Source of the DNA: Nitrospira sp.
Lineage (GTDB): Bacteria; Nitrospirota; Nitrospiria; Nitrospirales; Nitrospiraceae
Assembly (NCBI GenBank): GCA_005116885.1
Contig: SWDP01000010.1
Coordinates: 19,801-83,800 of the forward strand
Direction: 5' to 3'
DNA: 64,000 nt
Shown one piece after another: positions 1-8,369 of the stretch. The translations under genes and the position numbers were made by a program. Position 1 is the stretch's first letter, and the number at the start of each line of letters is the position of its first letter. The notes under the pieces are model-generated. The model did no database searches. It saw only the letters and a list, made by a program, of their open reading frames with translations, and was not told the DNA's origin.

Positions 1-7
1 CAAGACG

Positions 8-475
8 ATGTTAGGGGTCTTCTTCGGCCTCATGATGGTTGTGGCTGGAGCATCTGCCGCGTTTGCACTTCAGGCAGGTGGAGCGGAAGTCGGAGATTTG
101 GAGACTGGTTCAGTTGTGGGTCAGTCGTTTAAGGAATTGGATGTGGATGCCCAACTGTTCGCGGTCGAGATAGGGGACCTCAAGACGTGGTATCCGCCAA
201 TTACCATCCTCGATTTCAAAGTTCGCCCTGGCCGCCCAGTCTTGCTCAAGGTGACGAATAAAGCCACGGCCGAGCATGGATTCCAGATGACGGATGCCGC
301 GAACGCTGGTTCACCGTTTGTCATGAAAGCTGAAGTGGTTTTGAAGCCTGGTGAAACGAAGTACATTGGAATTCCCACCAGCGACATGTTCTACGCGACT
401 CAAGGAAACACATTGACCTATCGCTGCCATTTGCATCCGGGACATGTCGGCGGCAAGATTTTGATGATCAAGTAG
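8..475 (+). CDS. Exported cupredoxin-domain protein
   Basis: N-terminal hydrophobic signal; C-terminal copper-site-like YRCHLHPGHVGGKILM; followed by a strong terminator. Confidence 0.75.
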   Translation: MLGVFFGLMMVVAGASAAFALQAGGAEVGDLETGSVVGQSFKELDVDAQLFAVEIGDLKTWYPPITILDFKVRPGRPVLLKVTNKATAEHGFQMTDAANAGSPFVMKAEVVLKPGETKYIGIPTSDMFYATQGNTLTYRCHLHPGHVGGKILMIK

Positions 476-792
476 ACGTTTTCGGTAGAAGTGTTTGACC
501 ACCGCCCTCTTTGCGATACCGCGAAGAGGGCGGTGGTTTTTTTATGCAAGGACGAGGGATTCAAAAGCTGGAACTCATCCTGGACTTTGCGGGGATCGAG
601 AATATGCTCGACACGGATCATTTCCTGGGTCTGAAACCGCAACGTCTCACGATTTTCGAAGACGAGCGTGAGCAGCGGCCCGACAAAAATCCTGCGCCGC
701 TGCTTGAGCGCGATGATCTGCGAGCGAAACTGCTCCCGCTGCCGTTCATACTCTCCCACGGACAAGAGGTCATGAGGGGCCAAGAGGTTCAT
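418..792 (-). pseudogene. DUF3501-family protein, apparently C-terminally truncated
   Basis: MNLLAPHDLLSVGEYERQREQFRSQIIALKQRRRIFVGPLLTLVFENRETLRFQTQEMIRVEHIL resembles the DUF3501 N-terminus; from about position 555 the frame runs into the terminator and antisense of the cupredoxin gene. Start overlaps the upstream stop. Confidence 0.55.
498..543 (+). terminator. Rho-independent terminator
   Basis: Perfect 14-bp inverted repeat ACCACCGCCCTCTT/AAGAGGGCGGTGGT followed by a T run. Confidence 0.9.
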
Positions 793-2084
793 CGCGGTAA
801 CCCGTAAGCATCGCGCACAATTTGAATGGGATGCTGCGACGGCCTTCCGCCGACATGAGCCATCGCGCCGGCTTGGTCCAACTGCAATCCCGCCAACGGG
901 CAATCGGAGGCCATAAGATCGGCCGGAGCTTGTTCAATCGCTCGAACGGCTTTCTTCGCGATCAGCATCGAGAGAGGAAAGAACTCCGTCTTGGCAGACC
1001 ATGAGCCATCGTGGCCGGAGCATTTCTCGATCACTTCGACCTGTGCACCGGCACACTCCATGAGTTCCTTGGATTTGAATCCAATGTTCTGATCCCGCAA
1101 ATGACAGGGCACCTGGTAGGCGACTCGCCCGGGCTTCTGTTGAAAATCTGTGGCGAGCGCACCCTCTCGCTTCAACTTCATGAGATATTCGCTGATATCA
1201 AACGTCCGTTCCGCCACGCGCCGAACCGCATCGCCACCGATGATCTCGGAATATTCCCGCTTCCACATCAAACTGCAACTGGGCACCGGCACAACAATGT
1301 CGTAGCCTTGCTCCACCCAAGGTAAAAATGAGGCGATATTGGCCGAGGCGGCCAGCTGAATGGCCGCCGTATCGCCGATATCGAACGAGGGCATACCGCA
1401 ACAGCGCTGTTCGGGAACCACGACATGCACGCCGTTCTTTTCGAGCACTTGGATCGTCGCTTTGCCGATATCCGTCGCTTGATAATTGACCAGGCAACTC
1501 CCAAACAATGCAACCTTCTTGGGAGCAGACGCAGCAACCTGTGATTTTCCGCGGCGTTCCCACCAATGGATAAACGTCTCCGAGGAAAATCGCAAGACCT
1601 GTCGATCTCGATGCACACCGACCCACGATTCCATCAACCCACGGAGGAACCGGAGCCCCAGAACCCAATTAGCCACGGATGCCAGCGAACTCCCAAGGGC
1701 GCCGATCATATCCGTCTTGATTAACCACCGATCACGCCAACTCACTCCACGCGTCACGGCCAGGTGTTTCTTCCATGCAATCATCAAGCGGGGAAAGTCG
1801 AGCGCATACTGATGCGGCGGCGTATAGGGACAGTGGTTGTAGCAGAGCTTACAGTAATAGCACTCGTCGACGATCTGATGGTGGTCGGTCGTCGTCAGTT
1901 TCGCGACGTCTCCGTCATACCGGTCGATGCCGTCGAGCAATGTATTAAACGACGGACAGAGGTTGAAGCAGCGCCGGCAGCCGTCGCACACTTCATAGAT
2001 CCGCTGCGTGTTGCTCTGAAGCTGCGCGGGGTCGATGGGATGAATCAGGCTCAGACCATTCACGTTGCTCCGATCAGAAAGCAA
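789..2084 (-). CDS. GlpC-like / heterodisulfide reductase-type (Fe-S)-binding protein
   Basis: Two ferredoxin-like motifs (CDGCRRCFNLCP, CYYCKLCYNHCP) and C-terminal cysteine-rich CCG-type motifs. Confidence 0.85.
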   Translation of the reverse strand: MLSDRSNVNGLSLIHPIDPAQLQSNTQRIYEVCDGCRRCFNLCPSFNTLLDGIDRYDGDVAKLTTTDHHQIVDECYYCKLCYNHCPYTPPHQYALDFPRLMIAWKKHLAVTRGVSWRDRWLIKTDMIGALGSSLASVANWVLGLRFLRGLMESWVGVHRDRQVLRFSSETFIHWWERRGKSQVAASAPKKVALFGSCLVNYQATDIGKATIQVLEKNGVHVVVPEQRCCGMPSFDIGDTAAIQLAASANIASFLPWVEQGYDIVVPVPSCSLMWKREYSEIIGGDAVRRVAERTFDISEYLMKLKREGALATDFQQKPGRVAYQVPCHLRDQNIGFKSKELMECAGAQVEVIEKCSGHDGSWSAKTEFFPLSMLIAKKAVRAIEQAPADLMASDCPLAGLQLDQAGAMAHVGGRPSQHPIQIVRDAYGLPR

Positions 2085-2220
2085 TCAGCGGTCAGCAACC
2101 CTCGTCACGTTTCTCTGGTTTATCTGGTTTATTTTGTTTCTCTGGTTGCAATCGGACAAACCAAATAAACCAAACAAACGAGACAGACCACATGAACGAT
2201 GACCGGTCGCTGACCGCTGA
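2085..2220. repeat. Nested intergenic palindromic repeat (TCAGCGGTCAGC outer arms; GGTTTATCTGGTTT inner arms)
   Basis: Outer 12-bp perfect inverted repeat 2085-2096/2209-2220; inner TGGTTTATCTGGTTT (2116-2130) vs AAACCAAATAAACCA (2158-2172). Confidence 0.8.
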
Positions 2221-2243
2221 ACGCTGACTCCTGTCAGTCCTTC

Positions 2244-2672
2244 TCAGCCCTGCTTCAGGCTGTCGAGTCCCTTGGTAAAGCGATTCGCATGGGACCGCTC
2301 CGCCTTTGCGAGCGTCTCGAACCATTCGGCAAGCTCAGGAAATCCTTCATCCCTGGCTGTTTTGGCCATCCCAGGGTACATCTGCGTATACTCGTAGGTT
2401 TCGCCTTCGACCGCCGATTTGAGATTCGCCTCGGTATTGCCGATCGGCACCCCAGTCGCCGGATCCCCGACTTCCTTCAAGAAATCCATGTGTCCAAATG
2501 CGTGGCCTGTTTCGGCTTCTGATGTATCGCGGAATAACCCGCCGATGTCAGGGAAACCTTCGATGTCCGCGCGCCGGGCGAAATACAGATAACGCCGATT
2601 GGCCTGGGATTCTCCGGCAAACGCATCCTTAAGATTGTCGTGGCTCTTGGTGCCTTTCAAACTCTTTCCCAT
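2244..2672 (-). CDS. Rubrerythrin family protein
   Basis: [20 protein letters not shown]...[12 protein letters not shown]...[10 protein letters not shown] diiron ferritin-like motifs. Confidence 0.9.
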   Translation of the reverse strand: MGKSLKGTKSHDNLKDAFAGESQANRRYLYFARRADIEGFPDIGGLFRDTSEAETGHAFGHMDFLKEVGDPATGVPIGNTEANLKSAVEGETYEYTQMYPGMAKTARDEGFPELAEWFETLAKAERSHANRFTKGLDSLKQG

Positions 2673-2780
2673 TGTGTCTTCCTCCTTATGCGTAAAATCG
2701 AGCCGTCACCGCCTCCTGGATCTTATCACTATGCCCTCGGTGAATAACATAGCGGTCCTCGTGGAATCAATGGGTTCCCG

Positions 2781-3341
2781 TCATCCGATCGGTCGATACC
2801 GCGGCAATTCCGATTTCATCTCAGCTAACGATGTATAGCGCCGGTCCTTGGCAGATAAGATGGGGGTTGTGACCGGCCAGGGAATGGAGAGGGCGGGATC
2901 GTTCCAGATGATCCCCCGCTCATCACCCGACGCATAGTAGTCCGTGCATTTATAGAGAAATGAAGCTCGGTCGCTGGTCACACAGAATCCATGCGCACAA
3001 CCAGGCGGCACATAGACCTGAAGCCGATTCTCAGACGAGAGATCGACCCCATACCATCGGCCAAATGTCGGCGACCCTTTTCGGATATCCACCACGACAT
3101 CGTAGACGGCTCCGTCCGTCACCATCACCAGCTTCCCCTGAGCGTGCGGCTCTTGATAGTGGAGCCCGCGTAATGTGCCCTGCAAAGACTGTGAGTAGTT
3201 ATCCTGGACGAAGGGGCCGGGAATCCCGGCGTCCAGATACCGGCGGGCATGGTATGTTTCGAGAAAGAGCCCCCGGGGATCGCGGAACACATCTGGTTCA
3301 ATCAGTACGACGCCCGGGATATCGGTTGTGGTAACGTGCAT
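2781..3341 (-). CDS. rfbC: dTDP-4-dehydrorhamnose 3,5-epimerase
   Basis: DPRGLFLETYHARRY, FVQDNYSQSLQGTLRGLHYQ, GCAHGFCV motifs; start moved to MHVTTTDIPG. Confidence 0.92.
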   Translation of the reverse strand: MHVTTTDIPGVVLIEPDVFRDPRGLFLETYHARRYLDAGIPGPFVQDNYSQSLQGTLRGLHYQEPHAQGKLVMVTDGAVYDVVVDIRKGSPTFGRWYGVDLSSENRLQVYVPPGCAHGFCVTSDRASFLYKCTDYYASGDERGIIWNDPALSIPWPVTTPILSAKDRRYTSLAEMKSELPRYRPIG

Positions 3342-3459
3342 GATGGTTCTCTTTGTCCTTGTGTCTATGGCTCTTCCGCAAAGCCTGTGAGGCAAGCGTC
3401 AGGCTTGTGCTCACTCCAGCCATCCCAAGATTCACGCCGGCCTCGACAGCCTCGCTCGA

Positions 3460-3867
3460 CTAACCTGGTGGATGGTTTTCGGGATCGACGATGTCGGGAG
3501 GCTCAGGGTACAATTGCCCAAGCCGATCGATCAAGGGTTTGGCCGCCGGCGTGCTTTCGTGAGTTGGCTCACTCACCGGATGGTCCCACGTAATTGTCCG
3601 AATACCGGCATCCGTCAACATCGATCGGATCGTCGATAAACAGGCCTCCAGTGTCAGCTCCGTTCCCTGGCGAAGATCGAGTATGCGTTCCCTGGGGTCA
3701 ATCGGCGGCGCCTCCGTGTGGATGAGCGCCCAACACCGATCGAACATAGTGGCTCGAAGTGCCGGAGAAATATTGCATGTCGTGAGATCAGCCGTGCAGA
3801 GAGCCGACACGAACAGCACGAATTGCAAATCCGGCATCCCGGGACTCTGAATATCCAACGACGGCAT
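3460..3867 (-). CDS. Hypothetical protein
   Basis: 135-codon ORF between rfbC and a divergent gene; no recognised domain. Confidence 0.45.
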   Translation of the reverse strand: MPSLDIQSPGMPDLQFVLFVSALCTADLTTCNISPALRATMFDRCWALIHTEAPPIDPRERILDLRQGTELTLEACLSTIRSMLTDAGIRTITWDHPVSEPTHESTPAAKPLIDRLGQLYPEPPDIVDPENHPPG

Positions 3868-3965
3868 GGCCGTGCATTATCGATGGCGACCGGCACGGAG
3901 TCAACGGGGCCCCTGTTCCTGTCTCCCACCAGGGCATTGCGAATGAAGATAAGGAGTATCCGACC

Positions 3966-4238
3966 ATGATCACGATTTCCTTGATGGGTCAACTGCAAAC
4001 AGCCGACGGCGAACGGGACCTGGCCTGTGAGGTTCCGTCTCCCATGTCTGTTCGCCGAGTCATCCAGCGGCAGGGCGTTCAATTGCGCCATCTCCTCCAA
4101 CTGATTCGCGAGAAGAAAGTACTGGTGACGATCAATAAGAAGATCGCCAGTGAAGACTCATTGGTTCAGGATGGGGACGCCATCAAGCTCGTCGGGCATG
4201 ACGGGATGGGAGGGACAGGACTCGGCCCGTCACTATAA
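3966..4238 (+). CDS. MoaD/ThiS-like beta-grasp protein with a C-terminal extension past GG
   Basis: VLVTINKKIASEDSLVQDGDAIKLVGHDGMGGTGLGPSL resembles the ThiS/MoaD C-terminal half. Confidence 0.6.
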   Translation: MITISLMGQLQTADGERDLACEVPSPMSVRRVIQRQGVQLRHLLQLIREKKVLVTINKKIASEDSLVQDGDAIKLVGHDGMGGTGLGPSL

Positions 4239-4249
4239 CGACGGGCGGG

Positions 4250-4286
4250 AAAAAGAGGGCCGGCCCCCTCTCGGGAAGCCGGCCCT
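4250..4286 (-). terminator. Terminator of the HU gene
   Basis: AGGGCCGGC/GCCGGCCCT stem, T run on the minus strand. Confidence 0.75.
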
Positions 4287-4345
4287 GTGGTTCAGTATGG
4301 GGCGTGAGTACAACCGGAAGGAGGCGCGCCACAGACAATCGTGAC

Positions 4346-4633
4346 TTACTTTTTCCCGAGGATGGCGTCCTTGGCGGCTTTGGCCACGCGGAACTTGACA
4401 ACACGCTTGGCTGGAATCTTGATGGCTTCGCCAGTCTGTGGGTTCCGGCCCATGCGTGCTTTGCGATTCGCCAAGACAAGCTTCCCGATCCCAGGTATCA
4501 CGAAGACGTTCTTCGCTTCTTTGTATGCCAAAGCGGCAAAGTCATCCATGAGCTGGACGGATGCCTTCTTGGTTAATCCGGTCTTCTGGGCCAGGTGATC
4601 GGCGATCTGCGACTTGGTCATTGATTTTGCCAT
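4346..4633 (-). CDS. HU family DNA-binding protein
   Basis: IADHLAQKTGLTKK...IPGIGKLVLANRKARMGRNPQTGEAIKIPAKRVVKF. Confidence 0.93.
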   Translation of the reverse strand: MAKSMTKSQIADHLAQKTGLTKKASVQLMDDFAALAYKEAKNVFVIPGIGKLVLANRKARMGRNPQTGEAIKIPAKRVVKFRVAKAAKDAILGKK

Positions 4634-4915
4634 ATGAGCAACCTCCTTAAAACGGTGATAGTGAATTGTAGTGAACTCGCCCTTCGTGACTCCGCTCAGA
4701 CTCGATAAATATTCATGAACGAATAGTCCTGTTGCTGGAAGCGGCGAAAACCTGCGGGAGTCTATCCAAGCGTTCAGAGGCTGTCAACAGGAAAACACAG
4801 GCCAGGCGTAGGGAAACGCCGCCGCCGACTTCTTGCAGTTTCAAGACCTGCCAGCGTAGAGTATCGTCCGTTGGCGTGTGTGTGAGTCGAAATGGCCGCA
4901 TCCTGGAGTTTTAGC

Positions 4916-5473
4916 ATGGCGAAAGAACTACCTATTCTGCCATCGTCTGCCCAGCAGGACGACGCGGCGGAAGCCGAGCCACATCAGTATTCTCGCGTGT
5001 TTTGTCAGAAGGAAAATTCACCACCGATCCGTTTACTCTTGGAATTTCTCACGTCACGCGGTCAGACCCCGATCACTCCGACGAACATGGACGACACCAT
5101 GCTGGATGAATGGGCCTGGGTCCAGGTGACGCTCGGGTACGATCGCAACCGGAAGCCGATTCAGGTCTTCTGTGTCCGGGATCGAGGCACCTATCAGGAC
5201 GTGTTCGACAAAGAGAAGGCACAGTTTTTAGACATCCTCTCTGCTCACGACGATGTCGAAGCAGAACTCGTACGCGCGTATGTGGAACGCGCGCGGTTTG
5301 TGCTCACCACTCGATTCGCCCAGAATGACATGACCGATGAAGGCTATGACTTCAACGGATGGATCTTGGAATTCTACCAAGACCAGTGCAACGGCATCGT
5401 CCAGATCGACAGCCAAGGCTTCTACTCACCCAAAGGCGACCTGATCATCGATCTCTCCGTCAGAGTAGAATGA
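4916..5473 (+). CDS. Hypothetical protein
   Basis: ORF with consistent coding character; start at MAKELPIL preferred over upstream ATG. Confidence 0.55.
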   Translation: MAKELPILPSSAQQDDAAEAEPHQYSRVFCQKENSPPIRLLLEFLTSRGQTPITPTNMDDTMLDEWAWVQVTLGYDRNRKPIQVFCVRDRGTYQDVFDKEKAQFLDILSAHDDVEAELVRAYVERARFVLTTRFAQNDMTDEGYDFNGWILEFYQDQCNGIVQIDSQGFYSPKGDLIIDLSVRVE

Positions 5474-5484
5474 GCCACCATGTT

Positions 5485-5597
5485 AGGAGCCTATCTGACA
5501 TTGATCCTTCTACTGCGGCGAATGATCCGCGACCATCTGCGTCGTTCTCGCCGCACCTCCTTCGCCTCGTCACGAACGCCATGTCAGACAGGCTCCT
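5485..5597. repeat. Inverted-repeat element (REP/MITE-like)
   Basis: AGGAGCCTATCTGACAT (5485-5501) vs ATGTCAGACAGGCTCCT (5581-5597), 16/17 complementary. Confidence 0.7.
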
Positions 5598-6222
5598 AGA
5601 TCCCGCTCCGCCAGACCCTCCCCCGCTGTATCGAACAACCGACCACTGGTTCCAACGGGCAACCGCCGCACTCCTGGGTGAAGTGCCCTGCCGACTCGGC
5701 TGCACCAGCTGTTGTATCGGCCCCTTTCCCATCACTCTCCTCGACGTCCAAACCCTCCAACAGGGACTCGCCGGCCTTCCACCAGATCACCGCCATCACA
5801 TCGAGCAACGCGCCATCGAACAGACCTCGGTGATGGAAGCCGCATTTCCACAACTCACCCACACCGATCTGCTCGATAAATGGACCGATCAGGACATCGA
5901 CCGACTAGTCACCGAGTTTCACCATCATCCCTGTCCAGCACTCGACGCAGAAGGACGCTGTGGAGTCTACTCTCACCGCCCCCTGGTCTGCCGATCGATG
6001 GGTATTCCGACAGAAGATCGCGGTCTGGCCCAAGGCGCCTGCGAAATCCAAACCTTCATCCCGATTCTGCGGCTCCCTTCCTCATTTCGACAAGAAGAAG
6101 ATCGCCTGGCACAGGAGGAAGCATCGGCCCTAGAAGCACTTCGCCAACATACCGGAACGGCAGGAGAAGAAGTATTCCTGCCCTATGGGTTCTTGCAACA
6201 CGAGACGGGTGAAAAAGTCTGA
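5581..6222 (+). CDS. YkgJ-family cysteine-cluster (CxxCxxCC-like) protein
   Basis: CRLGCTSCCIGPFPIT ... CPALDAEGRCGVYSHRPLVCRSMG; start uncertain (5470 or 5581). Confidence 0.8.
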   Translation: MSDRLLDPAPPDPPPLYRTTDHWFQRATAALLGEVPCRLGCTSCCIGPFPITLLDVQTLQQGLAGLPPDHRHHIEQRAIEQTSVMEAAFPQLTHTDLLDKWTDQDIDRLVTEFHHHPCPALDAEGRCGVYSHRPLVCRSMGIPTEDRGLAQGACEIQTFIPILRLPSSFRQEEDRLAQEEASALEALRQHTGTAGEEVFLPYGFLQHETGEKV

Positions 6223-6474
6223 AGGCTGACGTGTTCGGAACTTCGAACTTCCTGTCGCGCGGCTCGACTGAGCTCGCCGAAGTCCGAGACGCGCCTCGTC
6301 TCGAGCATCGTTCTCGTTTCGCTCCGACCCTCAACGGGGACCCGGCCGCCTCACCACTCGGCGGCGCGCACAGACGTGGTGCTCCTTATTCGTCGCACCG
6401 TGCGCCCCAGAGAGTACGCGTTCGGTCTTCGCTCGCTGTGGCCTTGCCAGAAAGCCTTTCGAGCATCCTGCCGG
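6215..6474 (-). repeat. REP-like dispersed repeat, copy 1
   Basis: Right end reads GCAGGATGCTCGAAAGGCTTTCTGGCAAGGCCACAGCGAGCGAA on the minus strand, closely matching 13926-13971; the other end AAAAAGTC matches the TTTTTCAGCATCC side only partly. Confidence 0.6.
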
Positions 6475-6478
6475 AAGC

Positions 6479-6518
6479 AGGAAGGCCCGGCCTCTCACAT
6501 GAGAAGCCGGGCCTTCCT
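6479..6518. terminator. Hairpin, probable terminator between convergent genes
   Basis: 13-bp perfect inverted repeat AGGAAGGCCCGGC/GCCGGGCCTTCCT with inner TCTCA/TGAGA. Confidence 0.7.
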
Positions 6519-6539
6519 TGTTGAACGGTTGAACGATGA

Positions 6540-6887
6540 CTAATTGCGCACTCCGCTCCAGACTTTCGCCGCATCGATTGCCTTATCAGGATTGAGCGCA
6601 TTCGCCCTCGCGAGCAGGACTTCCGTCGTTTCCGGATACAACGGGTCAGCGATACAACAATTATCGACTGGGCAGACGGCGGAGCACTGCGGTTCATCGA
6701 AGTGTCCGACGCACTCGGTACAGCGGTCATGTGTAATCACATAAATACTATCGCCGACTCCCTGGCCATCACCCACATGATTGCCCTTTGTTTCCGCATC
6801 GCTGCGAGTTTCAAAAATCGCCTCGTTCGGACATTCAGGCAGGCAGGCTCCACAGGAGATACATTCATCGGTAATCAGCAACGCCAT
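6540..6887 (-). CDS. YfhL-type 4Fe-4S dicluster ferredoxin
   Basis: CISCGACLPECPNEAI and CTECVGHFDEPQCSAVCPVDNCC. Confidence 0.9.
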   Translation of the reverse strand: MALLITDECISCGACLPECPNEAIFETRSDAETKGNHVGDGQGVGDSIYVITHDRCTECVGHFDEPQCSAVCPVDNCCIADPLYPETTEVLLARANALNPDKAIDAAKVWSGVRN

Positions 6888-7047
6888 GACCCACGCCTCC
6901 TTCTCACGACAAAATAGAGATACGCCTGGTTGACAAGTCTGCCACGTCACGACCATTATGGATGCCGTGGTGTGGCGGCCATTCTAGTCTGCCGTTCTTT
7001 TCCAAGTCAACAGCGCAGCGCTTGTTCAGAAGGCCTAGATTCCCTGT

Positions 7048-7073
7048 ATTAATGGGCCTTTGGGCCCATTAAT
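7048..7073. promoter_or_regulatory. Perfect palindrome upstream of the DUF192 gene
   Basis: ATTAATGGGCC-TTTG-GGCCCATTAAT, 11-bp perfect arms, no T run after it. Confidence 0.5.
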
Positions 7074-7101
7074 TCGTGAAGAACCATGACCGGGAATATC
7101 T

Positions 7102-7596
7102 ATGGCGACGGTACCGACAGGCGATCGTGGGCAGAAAAAAAAGCGCATCGTCACGCTCGCCCCTATGGCGATTTTCTTGATGAGCGCGTCGTTTTTTCTC
7201 ATCGATCGAAAAGAAGAGACCATCATCGTCGTCTCTTTCCCGAACGGTCGTGAACTCGAGGCGGAAGTGGCAGATACACCAGAGAAATTACTTGTCGGTC
7301 TCGCCTTTCGAGAAGCATTGCCGGCGAACGGTGGATTGCTTTATATCTTTGAGTCGACTGGGCAGAACCACCTCTGGACGAAAGCGTATCGGTTCCCGGT
7401 GGATATGATATGGGTCGACGAAAGTCATCACATTGTGGGGCTGAAGGAAAATGTCGTCCCCTGCCAGCTAGACGATTGCCCGAAGTATAGCTCCTCTCCC
7501 GAAGCGGTTCGCTATGCGATTCAAACAGAAGCAGGTTTCATCAAACGAGAAGGAATCACCATAGGGCAGGAGTTGAAATATACGCTTCGGATGTAA
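7102..7596 (+). CDS. DUF192 family protein
   Basis: VEVADTPEKLLVGLAFREALPANGGLLYIFE...YRFPVDMIWVDESHHIVGLKENVVPC. Confidence 0.88.
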   Translation: MATVPTGDRGQKKKRIVTLAPMAIFLMSASFFLIDRKEETIIVVSFPNGRELEAEVADTPEKLLVGLAFREALPANGGLLYIFESTGQNHLWTKAYRFPVDMIWVDESHHIVGLKENVVPCQLDDCPKYSSSPEAVRYAIQTEAGFIKREGITIGQELKYTLRM

Positions 7597-7646
7597 GGTG
7601 TGGGGGGAGATGTGGCGGGGCGCATGATGAGAGGAGTCGGTGTAAC

Positions 7647-7967
7647 ATGCTAGAAGGATTTCAATCTGTCGCCCTAGTTGCGGAGCTGCCGCCAGGGAAA
7701 TCAAAAGCGGTCATGGTGAACAATAGAGAGATTGCGCTGTTCAACATTGAGGGGACGTGTTTTGCAATCCATAATATTTGCCCGCATGAAGGTGGCCCGT
7801 TGTGTGAAGGACGTGTGAAAGGCTTTGTCGTCGCCTGTCCCTGGCACGACCTGGCGTTCGATGTTCGGAACGGGCGAGGGACGGACGGTGGTGGATATTG
7901 TGTGGGGAGTTATGAAGTGTTGGTAGAAGGAGCGGAGATTTTTGTTGGACCTCGGCGAAAATCATAG
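7647..7967 (+). CDS. Rieske-type [2Fe-2S] ferredoxin
   Basis: CPHEGGPLCEGRV...CPWHDLAFDVRNG. Confidence 0.92.
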   Translation: MLEGFQSVALVAELPPGKSKAVMVNNREIALFNIEGTCFAIHNICPHEGGPLCEGRVKGFVVACPWHDLAFDVRNGRGTDGGGYCVGSYEVLVEGAEIFVGPRRKS

Positions 7968-8004
7968 TCGATAGCAAAACTCTACGGAGTGGGGTATCGC
8001 GTCA

Positions 8005-8367
8005 ATGACCATGAATCCGCCGGCCGACTACAACCATGATGGCACCACGCACTCGGATGGAGCCAAGGTCATTGAGGCAACCCTTGAACGTCCCATTCAG
8101 ATTCATCTGTGGGAAGATCGGACTCGAGGGGAGCTTTGGGTCCCGACCTATGATCCTACAGGAGTCGAGTTGCTGGCTGACGACTACCTTCGCATCGCCG
8201 GGAATAACGCGGTCGATAATGGGCAGAGGACGTTCGAGTTTCGAGCGGTCAAGCCGGGAACCCACCGGATATTGTTTGAGAAACGCATGGGATGGAAGTT
8301 CACTGCCGAGGATCGACGCGTCTTTGACGTGACGGTTTTAGATGCCATGTCTCGGAGGAGTCTGTAA
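8005..8367 (+). CDS. Chagasin-like (I42) peptidase-inhibitor-fold protein
   Basis: GELWVPTYDP...RTFEFRAVKPGTHRILFEKRMGW layout. Confidence 0.6.
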   Translation: MTMNPPADYNHDGTTHSDGAKVIEATLERPIQIHLWEDRTRGELWVPTYDPTGVELLADDYLRIAGNNAVDNGQRTFEFRAVKPGTHRILFEKRMGWKFTAEDRRVFDVTVLDAMSRRSL

Positions 8368-8369
8368 TC

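Noticed and set aside
1764-2168. 134-aa plus ORF and other ORFs opposite the GlpC-like gene
   Set aside because: Antisense to the Fe-S protein with clear cysteine motifs; extends into palindromic repeat.
2092-2325. Minus ORF containing SFVWFIWFVRLQPEKQNKPDKPEKRDE
   Set aside because: Translation of the palindromic repeat, not a transmembrane peptide gene.
5359-5469. N-terminal extension of the 287-aa YkgJ ORF
   Set aside because: Overlaps the preceding gene in another frame; the extension is not protein-like.
6231-6524. Plus and minus ORFs between the YkgJ-like gene and ferredoxin
   Set aside because: They lie within the repeat element and terminator; no protein-like composition.
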